Assembly (NCBI RefSeq): GCF_032362555.1
Contig: NC_083513.1
Coordinates: forward strand, 1,922,001 to 1,986,000
Direction of reading: 5' to 3'
Length of the DNA stretch: 64,000 nt
Origin: Amyelois transitella
Lineage: Eukaryota > Arthropoda > Insecta > Lepidoptera > Pyralidae
Of the stretch, positions 35,201-44,200 are shown one piece after another (the stretch's first letter is position 1; every line of letters starts with the position of its first letter). The position numbers were made by a program, and so were the translations under genes. The notes under the pieces were generated by a model. The model was not told the DNA's origin. It ran no database searches and saw only the letters and a list, made by a program, of their open reading frames with translations.

Positions 35201-38200
35201 CTTGACGAGTGAATTAGACAAGAAGGCTAGTGATTTGTTTCTTTTATAACTATGTACTTACTATTTTCTTGTAACTGTGTAAATTTTTATGCAATAAAGA
35301 TATTACAAACAAACAAACAAGGCTTTGAAGAAGGAGACTGCACATACGAAAGTTGCTTCGTGTAGTTACCTCATTTACCGACAAGCAAAGCAAACATTTA
35401 TCTTTAAAGACCAGTCTAAGAGTCCAGTGCCGTGTGGTTCCCGGCATTAATACAAAAAAAAATAGGATCACTCCATCTCTTTCCCGTGGACGTCGTAAAA
35501 GGCGACTAAGGGATAGGATAGCCCATCGCCTAAAAAATAATCTCAAGTTTGTAAAACTTGGGATTATTTTTTAGGCGATGGGCTAGCAACTTGTCACTAT
35601 TTGAATCTCAATTATATCATTAAGCCAAATAGCTGAACGTGGCCTTTCAGTCTTTTCAAGACTGTTAGCTCTGTTTACCACACAAGGGACACACGTGACC
35701 ATATGTATGTATTTATGTACTATTGTCCAATCAGGTGCCATTCGACGGGCTAAGGCAGGTGTTTCCCCCAGTGGCAGCAATGGTCCTCACCTGCATCATA
35801 TACACGCCTCTGCAGATGGTCTTCACTTATCCAGTCATCAAGTTAACCGGAGGTCTTATAGGTATGTATACTTTGCAAAAAATGGTGCCGTGTGGTTCCC
35901 GGCAGTGCCGTGTGGTTCCCGGCAGTGCCGTGTGGTTCCCGGCAGTGCCGTGTGGTTCCCGGCAGTGCCGTGTGGTTCCCGGCAGTGCCGTGTTGTTCCC
36001 GGCAGTGCCGTGTGGTTCCCGGCAGTGCCATGTGGTTTACCGGCAGTGCCGTGTGGTTCCCGGCACCAATACAAAAAAGAATAGGACCACTTCATCTCTT
36101 TACCATGGATGTCGTAAAAGGCGACTAATGGATAGGCTTACAATCTTGGGATACTTTTTTAGGCGATGGGCTAGCAACCTGTCACTATTTGAATCTCAAC
36201 TCTATCATTAAGCCAAATAGCTGAACGTGGCCATTCAGTCTTTTCAAGACTGTTGGCTCTGTCTACCCCGCAAGGGATGTAGACGTGACCATATATATGT
36301 AGGTATGTATGTCATTACCAAATAAGCTTCTATCACGGCCCATGACGCATCACTAATTGATTAGTCCAATTTCATTCAATATTTAACTGGTAAAGTCTAA
36401 ATATACGTTTACGATGACCTCCATAGCGAATTCCATCTTCAATTTATAATAACTTATTATAATTGTTGAATACGCATTGGACCTATAAACGTCGCCTCTT
36501 CATTTCATTCAAGGTTGAAAACTACATAAGTGCGACTATTAATTTATTGTTTGCGGTAGTGCCAAAGATCTTATGTCTAGTTTTTTTTTATTGTTTGTTT
36601 GTAAACTTTTTATTGCACATAAAAATAAATATAACAAATGACAAAACAGTTATTGGATTAAGAAGAATATGTACATTTAGTATTTTTATTTGTTTTTATT
36701 TTGTCATTGTTTAGCTTTCTAGTTTGTTTGCAATCTGATACAATTCAAACTAGTTGGCTAATGTTTTAGTTGTTTTGAAGACACAAATGATTCTTATGTC
36801 TAGTTGATAGAAGGAGGCGTGTGCCATACAGCTGAACTTGGCCTTGCAGTCTTTTCGAGACCATTGGCTCTGTCTACCCCGCAGGGGATATAGACGTGAC
36901 TATATGAATGTATGTCGATAGAAAAGTATACCGTCTAGTGGACTGAACTTCTGAGGACGAAAAATTTTGTCGTCGACCACATTATCGTCTGAGAACAGTT
37001 TCAGACTACTCGTAAGATTTATGGTGCCCTTTGCCAGTAGCAATGTCCAACATTATAAACTCTGACACAATAACGATGTGAAGTGTCATTTAATCTGAAC
37101 TAGATTTCCTCCTTACCTATAAATCAATTATTTGCTCACTGTCGCTAATATGTTCACGAAACATAAATACTTAAAGGTATGCTATAAAACAGACATTTAA
37201 CCGCGACATTTGTGTTAGTTGTTATGACATCGAGGTTACAATGCTAAATGTCTAGATCGCGGGGCAAATTTTATGGCAAACAGAAACTGTAAGCTCAAAG
37301 ATCGAGCCACGATCAGGTCAAGGAAGTTAAAACATGAACATATTGTCCAGTAATAATAGGTAAAGAAAGAAAGAAAGAAAATCAACAAACTTTTCGACCA
37401 ATTACAAAAACAGTGGAGTATCTGAATTCGTCAAATCTCATTGATTATCTCACGAAGGTAGATATTGTTTATATCAATGTGTACCTACCTATAATTATCG
37501 TATGAATGTAAATTATCAATTAGCGTTATTTATTTAGGTATAATAAACTCATTCGTTACTTAGTCATAAAGTGTGAATGATTAACAAATAATGAATGAAG
37601 TGAAAGATGCAAAGATCGTTGCAACTGGAAACTGTCTTTGCCTACCCCTCCGGAAAAGAGATGTGATTTTATGTATACATACATACATACATAAGATCAC
37701 GTCTTTATCCCTTACGGGGTAGACAGAGCCAACAGTCTTGAAAAGACTGATAGGCCACGTTCAGCTGTTTGGCTTAATGATAGAATTGAGATTCAAATAG
37801 TACTTGCTAGCCCATCGCCTAAAAGAAGAATCCCAAGTTTATAAGCCTATCCCTTAGTCGCATTTTACGACATCCGTGGGAACGAGATGGAGTGGTCCTA
37901 TTCCTTTTTTTTATTGGTGCCGGGAACCACACGGCACTGATTTTATGTAGGTATGTATGTAAAATTTCTGGGGTTCAAATTTTACTTTAGTGAAAAATAG
38001 TTTAGTTTAAATTTGGTTTTAGTGATCGGACTGAGCGAAAAATTTCCAATACTCCCGCGGGATTTTAAACAAGGGGATTTTACGTTTTACGTGAGCAGAC
38101 TCGCAAATAAGCTAAGTCACAGATAATACGCTTTATTGTACGTATCATAAAAGTGCAATAATTACGGCATCAAAACTAGAGATAACAGTACAAAGGCGGT

Positions 38201-39147
38201 TCCATAAGTAAAGAAAGCAATTTGTAGTCAGTCTCAGAGTGGAAGGAAATGGAGTTTGGTTGTATATTTAACTTTTTTAGATCCAATCTTCTTGAAATTT
38301 TGCGTATATAAAATTAAGACTTTTGTTTGTGACGCTAAATTCGCGAGTGTAGGGCCTTAATTAAAAATAAATAGTACTTATAGGCATAAAAGCCCTTATA
38401 AATCATCTAAATTCGCGCGTGTACATGGGGCTTAATTGCCGTGGGCTAATCTGCGGTTAAAACTGGTTAATATATACAGTGCACATATTTCATCTACTCA
38501 TGGTACATTTGGTTTTGACCAGGTTACTTGACCTACGACATGATTCATTACTACGTGCACCACGGGTCACCCAAAGATGGCACCTACTTGTATTCGATGA
38601 AGAGGTATCACTCGAACCATCATTTTGTCAATCATGATAAAGGTAAGGAAGGGCACACTAGACACTTACTGACTTTATCCGATAAAAATATTTTTTTTTA
38701 TAGATTTAAAAATAAATCTGAATTAATTTCTATCAGTACCTAGTCAGTTAATTACGCTTTATATGATGTGAGAGAGGAATGAAGTAATTATTTGACTTAA
38801 CCGGTCCATGATTGTGGTTATAGGCTGACCCTGGACTCTTTCCTGGAGAGGAAGCGACCGAGAAAAAAATCCAGAAGATGTCGTCTTATTAAAACTTGAT
38901 CACAAAATAATTAAAATCCTTGAGCGTTTTCTATCTGTCAATCGAGTGGGTGATGATAATATAGGTTGGCGGGAACTGTTGTACTTTTTTTTCTTCTTTT
39001 TTAAAAACGATATTTTTTTTATAAGTTTTTAATTATTCTTCATGCAACCCTTTTGTTTCAGCATTCGGTATCAGCAGTAAGTTGTGGGATTACGTGTTCA
39101 AGACGTTTGTGAAAGTTAGACAGTTGGGTTTCAGTTTACAGTGGTAG
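22329..39147 (+). CDS. Fa2h: Fatty acid 2-hydroxylase (FA2H)
   Basis: Six coding exons: 22329-22619, 32426-32648, 34524-34699, 35735-35861, 38523-38642 and 39062-39147. All junction phases close, giving 340 residues. Residues 1-70 form a cytochrome b5-like domain with the heme-ligand motif HPGG at 23-26. After a linker, residues 140-340 form a membrane-bound fatty acid hydroxylase domain. Its iron-binding histidine clusters are HRWVFH (203-208), HFLIHGMHH (221-229), HYYVHH (281-286) and YHSNHH. The ending GISSKLWDYVF is typical. The enzyme adds the 2-hydroxyl group to fatty acids for hydroxylated sphingolipids in the ER membrane, and in insects it is linked to cuticle and membrane lipids. Intron 1 is nearly 10 kb and, like introns 2-5, is full of short interspersed elements. 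One intron contains a nine-fold 20-bp repeat just after its donor. Confidence 0.94.
22738..23000. mobile_element. Two inverted 3' ends of non-LTR element D
   Basis: A plus copy (GATCGTGGCAAGTGGAAAGA to 'gattttatgcatg', 22738-22812) faces a minus copy (22920-23000, 'cgcctctttccctgagggg'). They match the end of the longer copy at 48600-48885. Similar short ends occur at 27187-27262, 37598-37678, 49112-49165 (-), 53092-53150 (-) and 53715-53752. Confidence 0.6.
24160..24240 (+). mobile_element. Family A, 3' end fragment
   Basis: Phrase 'gactgttggctctatctacc' followed by 'gacgtaattatat'. It is a short tail fragment in Fa2h intron 1. Confidence 0.5.
24283..24440 (+). repeat. Dispersed repeat C
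   Basis: Contains GGGAAAACATCGTGAGG, 'gatgtgtagccatctaatat', 'ggttgcggatgtcagac' and 'cgattcaggatcatggt'. Other copies lie at 28752, 35025, 48393, 60262 and 63146. Confidence 0.65.
24815..24905 (+). repeat. Dispersed repeat E, copy 1
   Basis: Carries TTTTGGTTCCTGGAACGTTT followed by 'aggtcatcttgccgttgac' and 'actaagggaacaggcattgt'. The second copy is at 26110-26250. Confidence 0.65.
25268..25450 (+). repeat. ACTAGC-type dispersed repeat
   Basis: Starts ACTAGCTGTGCCTGCAACTT and runs through 'ttttgggcatcattaaagcc' to 'ccttcctcgataaatggtct'. The same order is seen at 49645-49925 and, inverted, at 30595-30870. Confidence 0.7.
26110..26250 (+). repeat. Dispersed repeat E, copy 2 (partly duplicated)
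   Basis: The 5' phrase CTCTTTTGGTTCCTGGGACG occurs twice, about 49 bp apart, before the remainder of the repeat. Confidence 0.65.
26570..26768 (-). mobile_element. Family A short interspersed element
   Basis: Matches the family from the tail side through 'aaggccacgttcagctgtta' to 'gggatggagtggtcctatta'. It is truncated before the terminal hairpin. Confidence 0.7.
28153..28400 (-). mobile_element. Family A short interspersed element, full length
   Basis: Runs from 'cacgtctatatcccttgcgg' to 'ggtgccgggaaccacacggc'. All family blocks are in order and it ends at the GTGCCG hairpin. Confidence 0.8.
28655..28850 (+). repeat. Family A tail fragment followed by repeat C
   Basis: 28655-28735 has 'aaacagctaaacgtggccta' and 'tctaccccacaagggatata'. 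28752-28850 has 'agaacctgcacattcagaca' and 'gatacaatatggattggata'. Confidence 0.55.
29125..29390 (+). repeat. Dispersed repeat with (GTCT)n microsatellite
   Basis: About eleven uninterrupted GTCT units lie at 29237-29282 inside a repeat with 'tacttgacggattttaacga', a phrase typical of dispersed insect repeats. Confidence 0.7.
29821..30480 (+). pseudogene. Jockey-like non-LTR retrotransposon remnant (RT C-terminal end)
   Basis: The plus strand reads TKLGIYQTYVRSRLTYAAPA, then WYAFCSETNRRRLRAQENQN and LRAVVGAPRYVRNSTMLRDL. This is the C-terminal block after the catalytic core of Jockey/R1-type reverse transcriptases. It is 5'-truncated, has stops upstream and decays after about 30180. GC content is far above the surrounding intron, consistent with an inserted retroelement in Fa2h intron 1. 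Confidence 0.75.
30590..30875 (-). repeat. ACTAGC-type dispersed repeat, inverted copy
   Basis: Ends with 'gacgaagtcgcaggcacagc' plus TAGT and holds 'aggaaggctttaggctatat'. It is the inverse of 25268-25450. Confidence 0.7.
31083..31316 (-). mobile_element. Family A short interspersed element, diverged
   Basis: Blocks from 'aatcacgtctatatcccagg' to 'gaaaccacac' are in family order. Confidence 0.7.
31470..31560 (+). mobile_element. Family A tail fragment
   Basis: Phrase 'gccaaacagctgaacgtggc' then 'aaactgttggctctgcttct'. Confidence 0.5.
32142..32404 (+). mobile_element. Family A short interspersed element, full length
   Basis: Begins GTGCCGTGTGGTTCCCGGCA, continues through 'atggatgtcgtaaaaggcga', and ends in a TATG-repeat tail 21 bases before the Fa2h exon 2 acceptor. 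It is the best + strand reference copy in the window. Confidence 0.85.
32673..32862 (-). repeat. ACTAGAGGCC-type dispersed repeat
   Basis: Read on the minus strand it starts CTAGAGGCCGCCCGCGACTT. It includes 'ctactgaaccgattaccatg' on the plus strand. It forms an inverted pair with 34050-34277 in the same Fa2h intron. Confidence 0.7.
32895..33165 (+). mobile_element. tRNA-headed SINE (family B), 5'-truncated
   Basis: The B box GGTTCGAATCCCGGCC is followed by 'aggacatgatgagaaacgaa', 'tatttattataaaatatatt' and 'tttgtcccgtatatatttat'. The A box region is missing. Confidence 0.75.
34050..34277 (+). repeat. ACTAGAGGCC-type dispersed repeat
   Basis: Starts ACTAGAGGCCGCCCGCGATT and ends 'ttataatattagtaggatga'. 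It is inverse to 32673-32862. Confidence 0.7.
34285..34480. repeat. Two family A tails joined in inverted orientation
   Basis: A minus-strand tail fragment (34285-34400) is followed at once by a plus-strand tail fragment (about 34400-34478), so the segment can fold back on itself. Confidence 0.6.
35025..35170 (+). repeat. Dispersed repeat C
   Basis: Has 'catgattcaatatggaaaag', 'ggtcgcggaggtcagatggg' and 'gacttacccaatctaggatc', ending near 'agaagtgagg'. Confidence 0.6.
35427..35718 (+). mobile_element. Family A element with internal inverted duplication
   Basis: Begins GTGCCGTGTGGTTCCCGGCA and ends in a TATG tail. The middle contains the segment GCCCATCGCCTAAAAAATAA followed closely by its inverse complement (35520-35583), which is absent from other copies. 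It ends 17 bases before the exon 4 acceptor of Fa2h. Confidence 0.8.
35885..36064 (+). repeat. Nine tandem copies of a 20-bp unit
   Basis: Unit GTGCCGTGTGGTTCCCGGCA, nine copies with only a few substitutions (copies 6 and 8 differ; copy 8 has an extra base). It starts 24 bases after the Fa2h exon 4 donor. The unit is the terminal hairpin of family A, and the last unit runs into a family A body. Confidence 0.92.
36045..36312 (+). mobile_element. Family A element body following the 20-bp array
   Basis: Family order is kept, from GGCACCAATACAAAAAAGAA through 'gcgatgggctagcaacctgt' to 'gacgtgaccatatatatgta'. Confidence 0.85.
36815..36910 (+). mobile_element. Family A tail fragment
   Basis: Phrase 'acagctgaacttggccttgc' then 'ctctgtctaccccgcagggg' and a TATG tail. 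Confidence 0.6.
37676..37937 (-). mobile_element. Family A element with 12-bp target duplication
   Basis: Full length, minus orientation, with a TATG tail at the left and the GTGCCG hairpin at the right. TGATTTTATGTA occurs directly on both sides (37664-37675 and 37938-37949). The target was the 3' end of a family D copy at 37598-37678. Confidence 0.88.
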
Positions 39148-41221
39148 TGTAGTGGTGCTATTGTAAAATATATGAATAATTAATTATTGTTAAATGTGTT
39201 ATGTTAAGGTCAGTGAAAGTAACGGTGCATAAAGGAACTTAACGGAAAAAAAGGTTTGTCCTGATGGTATCGTACTATTAATATTTATCTAGGTATTTAT
39301 AACGGACAAAAAATGCTTGAAGTAGAGTTTACCATATAAAATCCGTCATTTGTACCATTTTTGTTATAACTAAGCCAAGTGCGTGTTTTTAGTTTAAGCA
39401 CAGAACACAGTTTTGTGAGACACTAGCGAGTAGAAATAAAATATTGTTTGTAAAGTATTTTATCACAATTATTATTTTAATTGACTATTGCAGCTTACGC
39501 GATACTACATGAAAAAAATAAAAAGAATTCTTTGTCAGAGTTTGCGTAGGTAAAAGTTTCTAAATAAATTTATTACGTTGTTATGAGACTGTTTTTACAA
39601 TATTACAAAGGAAGAAGCTATTATTGTAGGCTGAATGGAGTTTAATTACATACGACGAAAAATGATTATATTTGATCAAATAATCATAAGTAAACGTACA
39701 AAATATACCAGCAAATAAAAAAACCTTACGGACTAAATTAATGAATGAAGCTCCAATTAACTCCTTAACTTGTTATAAGTTGCCTCTTAAAAACATCAGA
39801 AAAAAACACGACAACAGCGAGAATATTTTCAGTTTTGTACAAAATAATTTTAATTTAATGCTTTAACACTATGTAAATATTTTTATAGCTTCATGTTTTA
39901 CACACATAAGCAGGTTTATTGATATTATTAATTATCAATGTTATAAATTAGTGCTAGAATATTAGGAATTTTTTATTTATAAACAGAAAACAAGTTAGTT
40001 CGGCAAACAAATGCAAGTGTGATAGGTATGTGGGATCACACCAAGATGTTACAGGAAATATGAAACCATACAATTAATTATTAAACGCACTGGTTATGTA
40101 ATAGGTTATGTACGTTCGACGGGTTAATTAAGGAAATAAATAAAAAAGTACAAATTTTCACCACTGCTTTTTGCAAAGTCACAACAAGATTACAACTTTA
40201 TTTTAGGTATGATAACATATTTTTTTTTATTTCGCAAACATTTCGAATTGTATTGTTATTGATAATACATTTTAAAGTATATCAGTACTGAAATGTAGTA
40301 AAGTCTATTGTACGTACAAACGTTGTTATTTAGTTAATAAAATATTATCCTTTTTTTAGATGTTTTGTTTTTATTACAATAATAATTTTGTTTATACTAA
40401 CATATATAATAACATTAGTATATGAAATGATTAAAGTATAAAGTACTTCAGTACTCTAACATTATTAAATAAAGTTTTTTGTTTACTAAGTAATGAAAAA
40501 TTAGTAAAAAAAAAAATAAGCTGTATCGAGCATTTGTGGCTAGACCATCACATAGATAACGCAAAGAAATCGTCATTTTTATCGATTAATCTTTCAACAA
40601 TTAGCTATTCCAAAAATTACAATATAAATCCACCCGAATGAAGAATGAGTCATTGTTGTTATTACATAATTAGGTATTACTAAGTATCTAAATTATCGAT
40701 AACATCGGTGATAATGATAAATCACCCAATAAGTGCCGGGACCGTGAGTCATTTGTTTGAAATACCAAAGATTATCTAATATAGTATTTGGTACCTATTT
40801 ATATTTGTATAAACAATAGGTACAAGTGCAATACATGCGTTATCGGTTTTAGTAATTATGAAGTCAGATGTAACGCAATTTCTGGAGTATTGTGAAACTC
40901 AGCCCTACGCTGATATTAAAATAGATGGAATATATTAAAGCTTATTGAAAACAAATAAAACTCATATTACATTAACTACTGCCATTGAAACACCTATTTT
41001 TGTAATTTGTTACTACGTGACTTGATTAGATGAATACTTTTGCGATAGTAAAAAAAAAGAGTTATTTTAGTTCCATTTTCAAACTACCGTGAAACGCAGT
41101 TTTTTATTTTTTAATTATTTAGATTAATAGCGATGGTATCTCGCAGTTACGGCTATTAGTTTAATGAAAACATGCGCAAAGATTTTTTCAACGTATACAT
41201 GACTCGAATTCATTTTGATTA
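39148..41221. other. Fa2h 3' flank and peroxidase upstream region
   Basis: AT-rich, no coding signal. AATAAA near 39435 and others nearby could end the Fa2h message. No recognisable promoter element for the peroxidase gene. Confidence 0.4.
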
Positions 41222-44200
41222 ATGCCAATGATGCGCCTGAAAATTTCTTTTGGTGGAAGTTATACTGTTTTAGTGATTTTATTGTTGCTATGTTGTGTGA
41301 CAGTTATAGTTAGTGGATGCTTTAGCACTGGGCTGGAGTTTTTGACAGAGGAATTACTACCAGCAGTATGTCCATTGCTGGCAGCAACGACTTCCACGAT
41401 AAAGGATTTATTTCAAGCACATTCTGTTGGTAAGTAAATATGATTCCCCTAATAATATAAACTAACTTAATATTATATATCTAGTATTTATCTTAATAGT
41501 TAGGTAGTTACTTACCTACTTTTATAATCAAAACCAATAAAAAAATAACATTTACCCGTCTGCTAGCTGATCTGAAAATACAAAGTAAAAAAACGGTTGT
41601 TTTTGAGGAAACATTTCATTCAAGTTTTTTTTTATAAATCTATTTTCTCACCTACACGGAATTTGTTTATGAAAAAACAATACCTATTTAGTTACCCTTC
41701 TGCTAGCCGATCTGAAAATATAGACTAAAAAGACCGTTGTTTTTAAAAAACATTTCATTCAGCGTTTTTTTTAATAAATCTATTTTATTACACGGATAAA
41801 TTTTTCATAAACGAATATGAACATTTTGTGACTTTAGCCATACGGCATTTATACAAATAAAAACTTAACAGACGACGAACCAATTTCATCCGATCTGGTG
41901 ACCGAATGCATGCGGTGCGGTTGTGAACTGACCAGACAGTCTTCAAACCGGGGCAAACAGCTGGTCCAGAACGGAATTACCCTGGAATCATGCACCCCGG
42001 CCATGCTGCACTTCTACAGCGGGGAATTGCCCGCCGACATGAGGCAGGCGTCAGAAGCGTCGCAGGAAATATTGGCGGCGACTAAAGTTATGCAGATGAA
42101 GGTTTGTTCTAGGTAATACAACAGACTTTATATTAATTGTTAAAACTTAGTTGAGGACTAAAAGTTAATTTGTTAAACTCAGACTCACTCAAAATATTTG
42201 AAATTATTAAAATTTAGATAAGTAGGATAAGTCAAATTATATAATCAAATTCAAATTACATAAATATATAGTCAAATTAAATAAATTAAGATAGTAGGAT
42301 AAGTCCCGATACCTAATGAAAACCGCCTTGTTTATGCCACGCTCTTTCAATCTAACTCTTCACTAACTCTACTACTACTCATGTAGCTCTTTCACGTAAC
42401 GAATCGCGTAGCGTAGCGTTCCGTAGTATTTCGCTTTTTATTGACTTTCGACGCGAAACGGGACAGCTATAGTTTTTCGCGCGATAAAAACGGCGTCGCT
42501 CGTGCCATGCTACAGAGGCAGGTCCATTCTTGCTATACCCCCAACAGAAACTGTCTTCTTTAACAATTTTCCAATCGCAGTTCAAACGTCACTCCCAACA
42601 CGTTTATGTCATTTCTGGAGCACCAAGTCATCCGCTTGCGGGACGGTTCCACCTGCAAGCCGCTCCGAATCAGCTGCAGCAGCAGCAACTACAGGAGCAT
42701 TGATGGAAGCTGCAACAACCTTCGGAGGCCCGGCTGGGGCAGAAGAGGAGCCCCGTTCACGAGGATAGCCACGCCACGGTATGCTGATGGTGCGTTGCTA
42801 TAGGTTCGGTCTAGTTGGCGATACTATTATATAGATTTGTACTCTTGTGTCTTACCCATAGAATGTGTCAAGGTTAGGTCTATGACAAAGCCGGTTTTAT
42901 CTGGTTTGTCACCATTGTCGGATTAGTAAACGTAACTTGTGTTACAAAGTTGTATGGTAGTATGTGTTACAAAGTAGTATTGTAGTTTCGCAATGGACTA
43001 CAAGCTCCGACAGGCTATTTTAGAGCACGCCAAGATGAGAAGGACGTATTTAATAGAATGTAAAATTCTCCATTTTTCATGGCTAGATAGTTTTTATGCG
43101 TTTCTTTGTATCTTATTTGATCAGATTGTATAACAGACCAATGTGTTGGCGTGGTTCATTATAATAAGATTTTTTATAATTTGAATTTTATAAGAAACAT
43201 TACTCATAATCATAACGTAGTTTCATAAAAGTTCCAAAAATTTAACACGCGTAAGAACAGGAACATCACCTTCACTATCATACCTGTCCAGGTATATACG
43301 CGATGCCGGTCTCCCGAAGCGGCCGCGGTCTTCCAAACCCTCGCTCGTTGTCCACACGGCTCTTCTCCGACCAGACAATCCTGAGCCGGGGTCACAACTA
43401 CATGAACATGCAGTGGGGCCAGTACGTCACACATGATATGATGATGCGGGTTATGGAAGTCACTTGTGAGTTTTCTATATTTGACCACTGGTGAAAGGCT
43501 TTCGGGTTTCAAGCATAAGAATGCAGGTAGAATGATGCAGAGTTAGAGAGATAGAGATAAAGATATGGCCTTATTGGAAGCAGAAGGCAAAAAATCCTAA
43601 ACGAAATGGGGTTTTGGGCAACAGCAAGTGCGCATAGGCAAAGGCGCACACAGTGTTCTTTAAAACGTTTAATCCTTTTTCATTGGGAAAATCTATGGTC
43701 AGAAATGGAATTAACATATTTTCAAGATTAAGAAAACCTTAACATTGATTGAACAAAGCAGTTTGCAGTAGACCAAAATAAGAAATTTGAAACAAAAAAG
43801 GTTAGTTTTTTATGTACATACCAAGCACACATAATCACGTCTATATCTCTCGCGGGGTAGACAAAGCTAACAGGCTTGAAAAGACTGATAGGTCACGTGG
43901 CGCTGTTTGGCTTAATGATAGAATTAAAGTCATAAAACCATCATCATTAATAGGTACAAACCTTAAATTGATATTGTATATTCAGCAGAAGGCGGCATCC
44001 AGTGCTGTCTTGGTGATGGCGTCGACATGCTGCCCTCAGAGTGGCAGAACGATAAATGTATTCCCATTGCGGTTCCTGAAGACGACCCTTTCTACCGCTA
44101 CCACGGCATCAAGTGCCTGAACTTCGTGAGGAGTGTTACAACTCCGAGAGACGACTGCAGTTTGGGGTACGCTGAGCAGGTAAATTAACTCTGTTTTATT

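Noticed and set aside
35885-36064. Possible CRISPR-like array
   Set aside because: Units are head to tail without spacers, in an animal intron. It is a minisatellite derived from an element end.
35695-36211. Open frames with repeated GSRQCRVVPGSAVWF-type peptides
   Set aside because: They translate the nine-fold 20-bp array and are not proteins.
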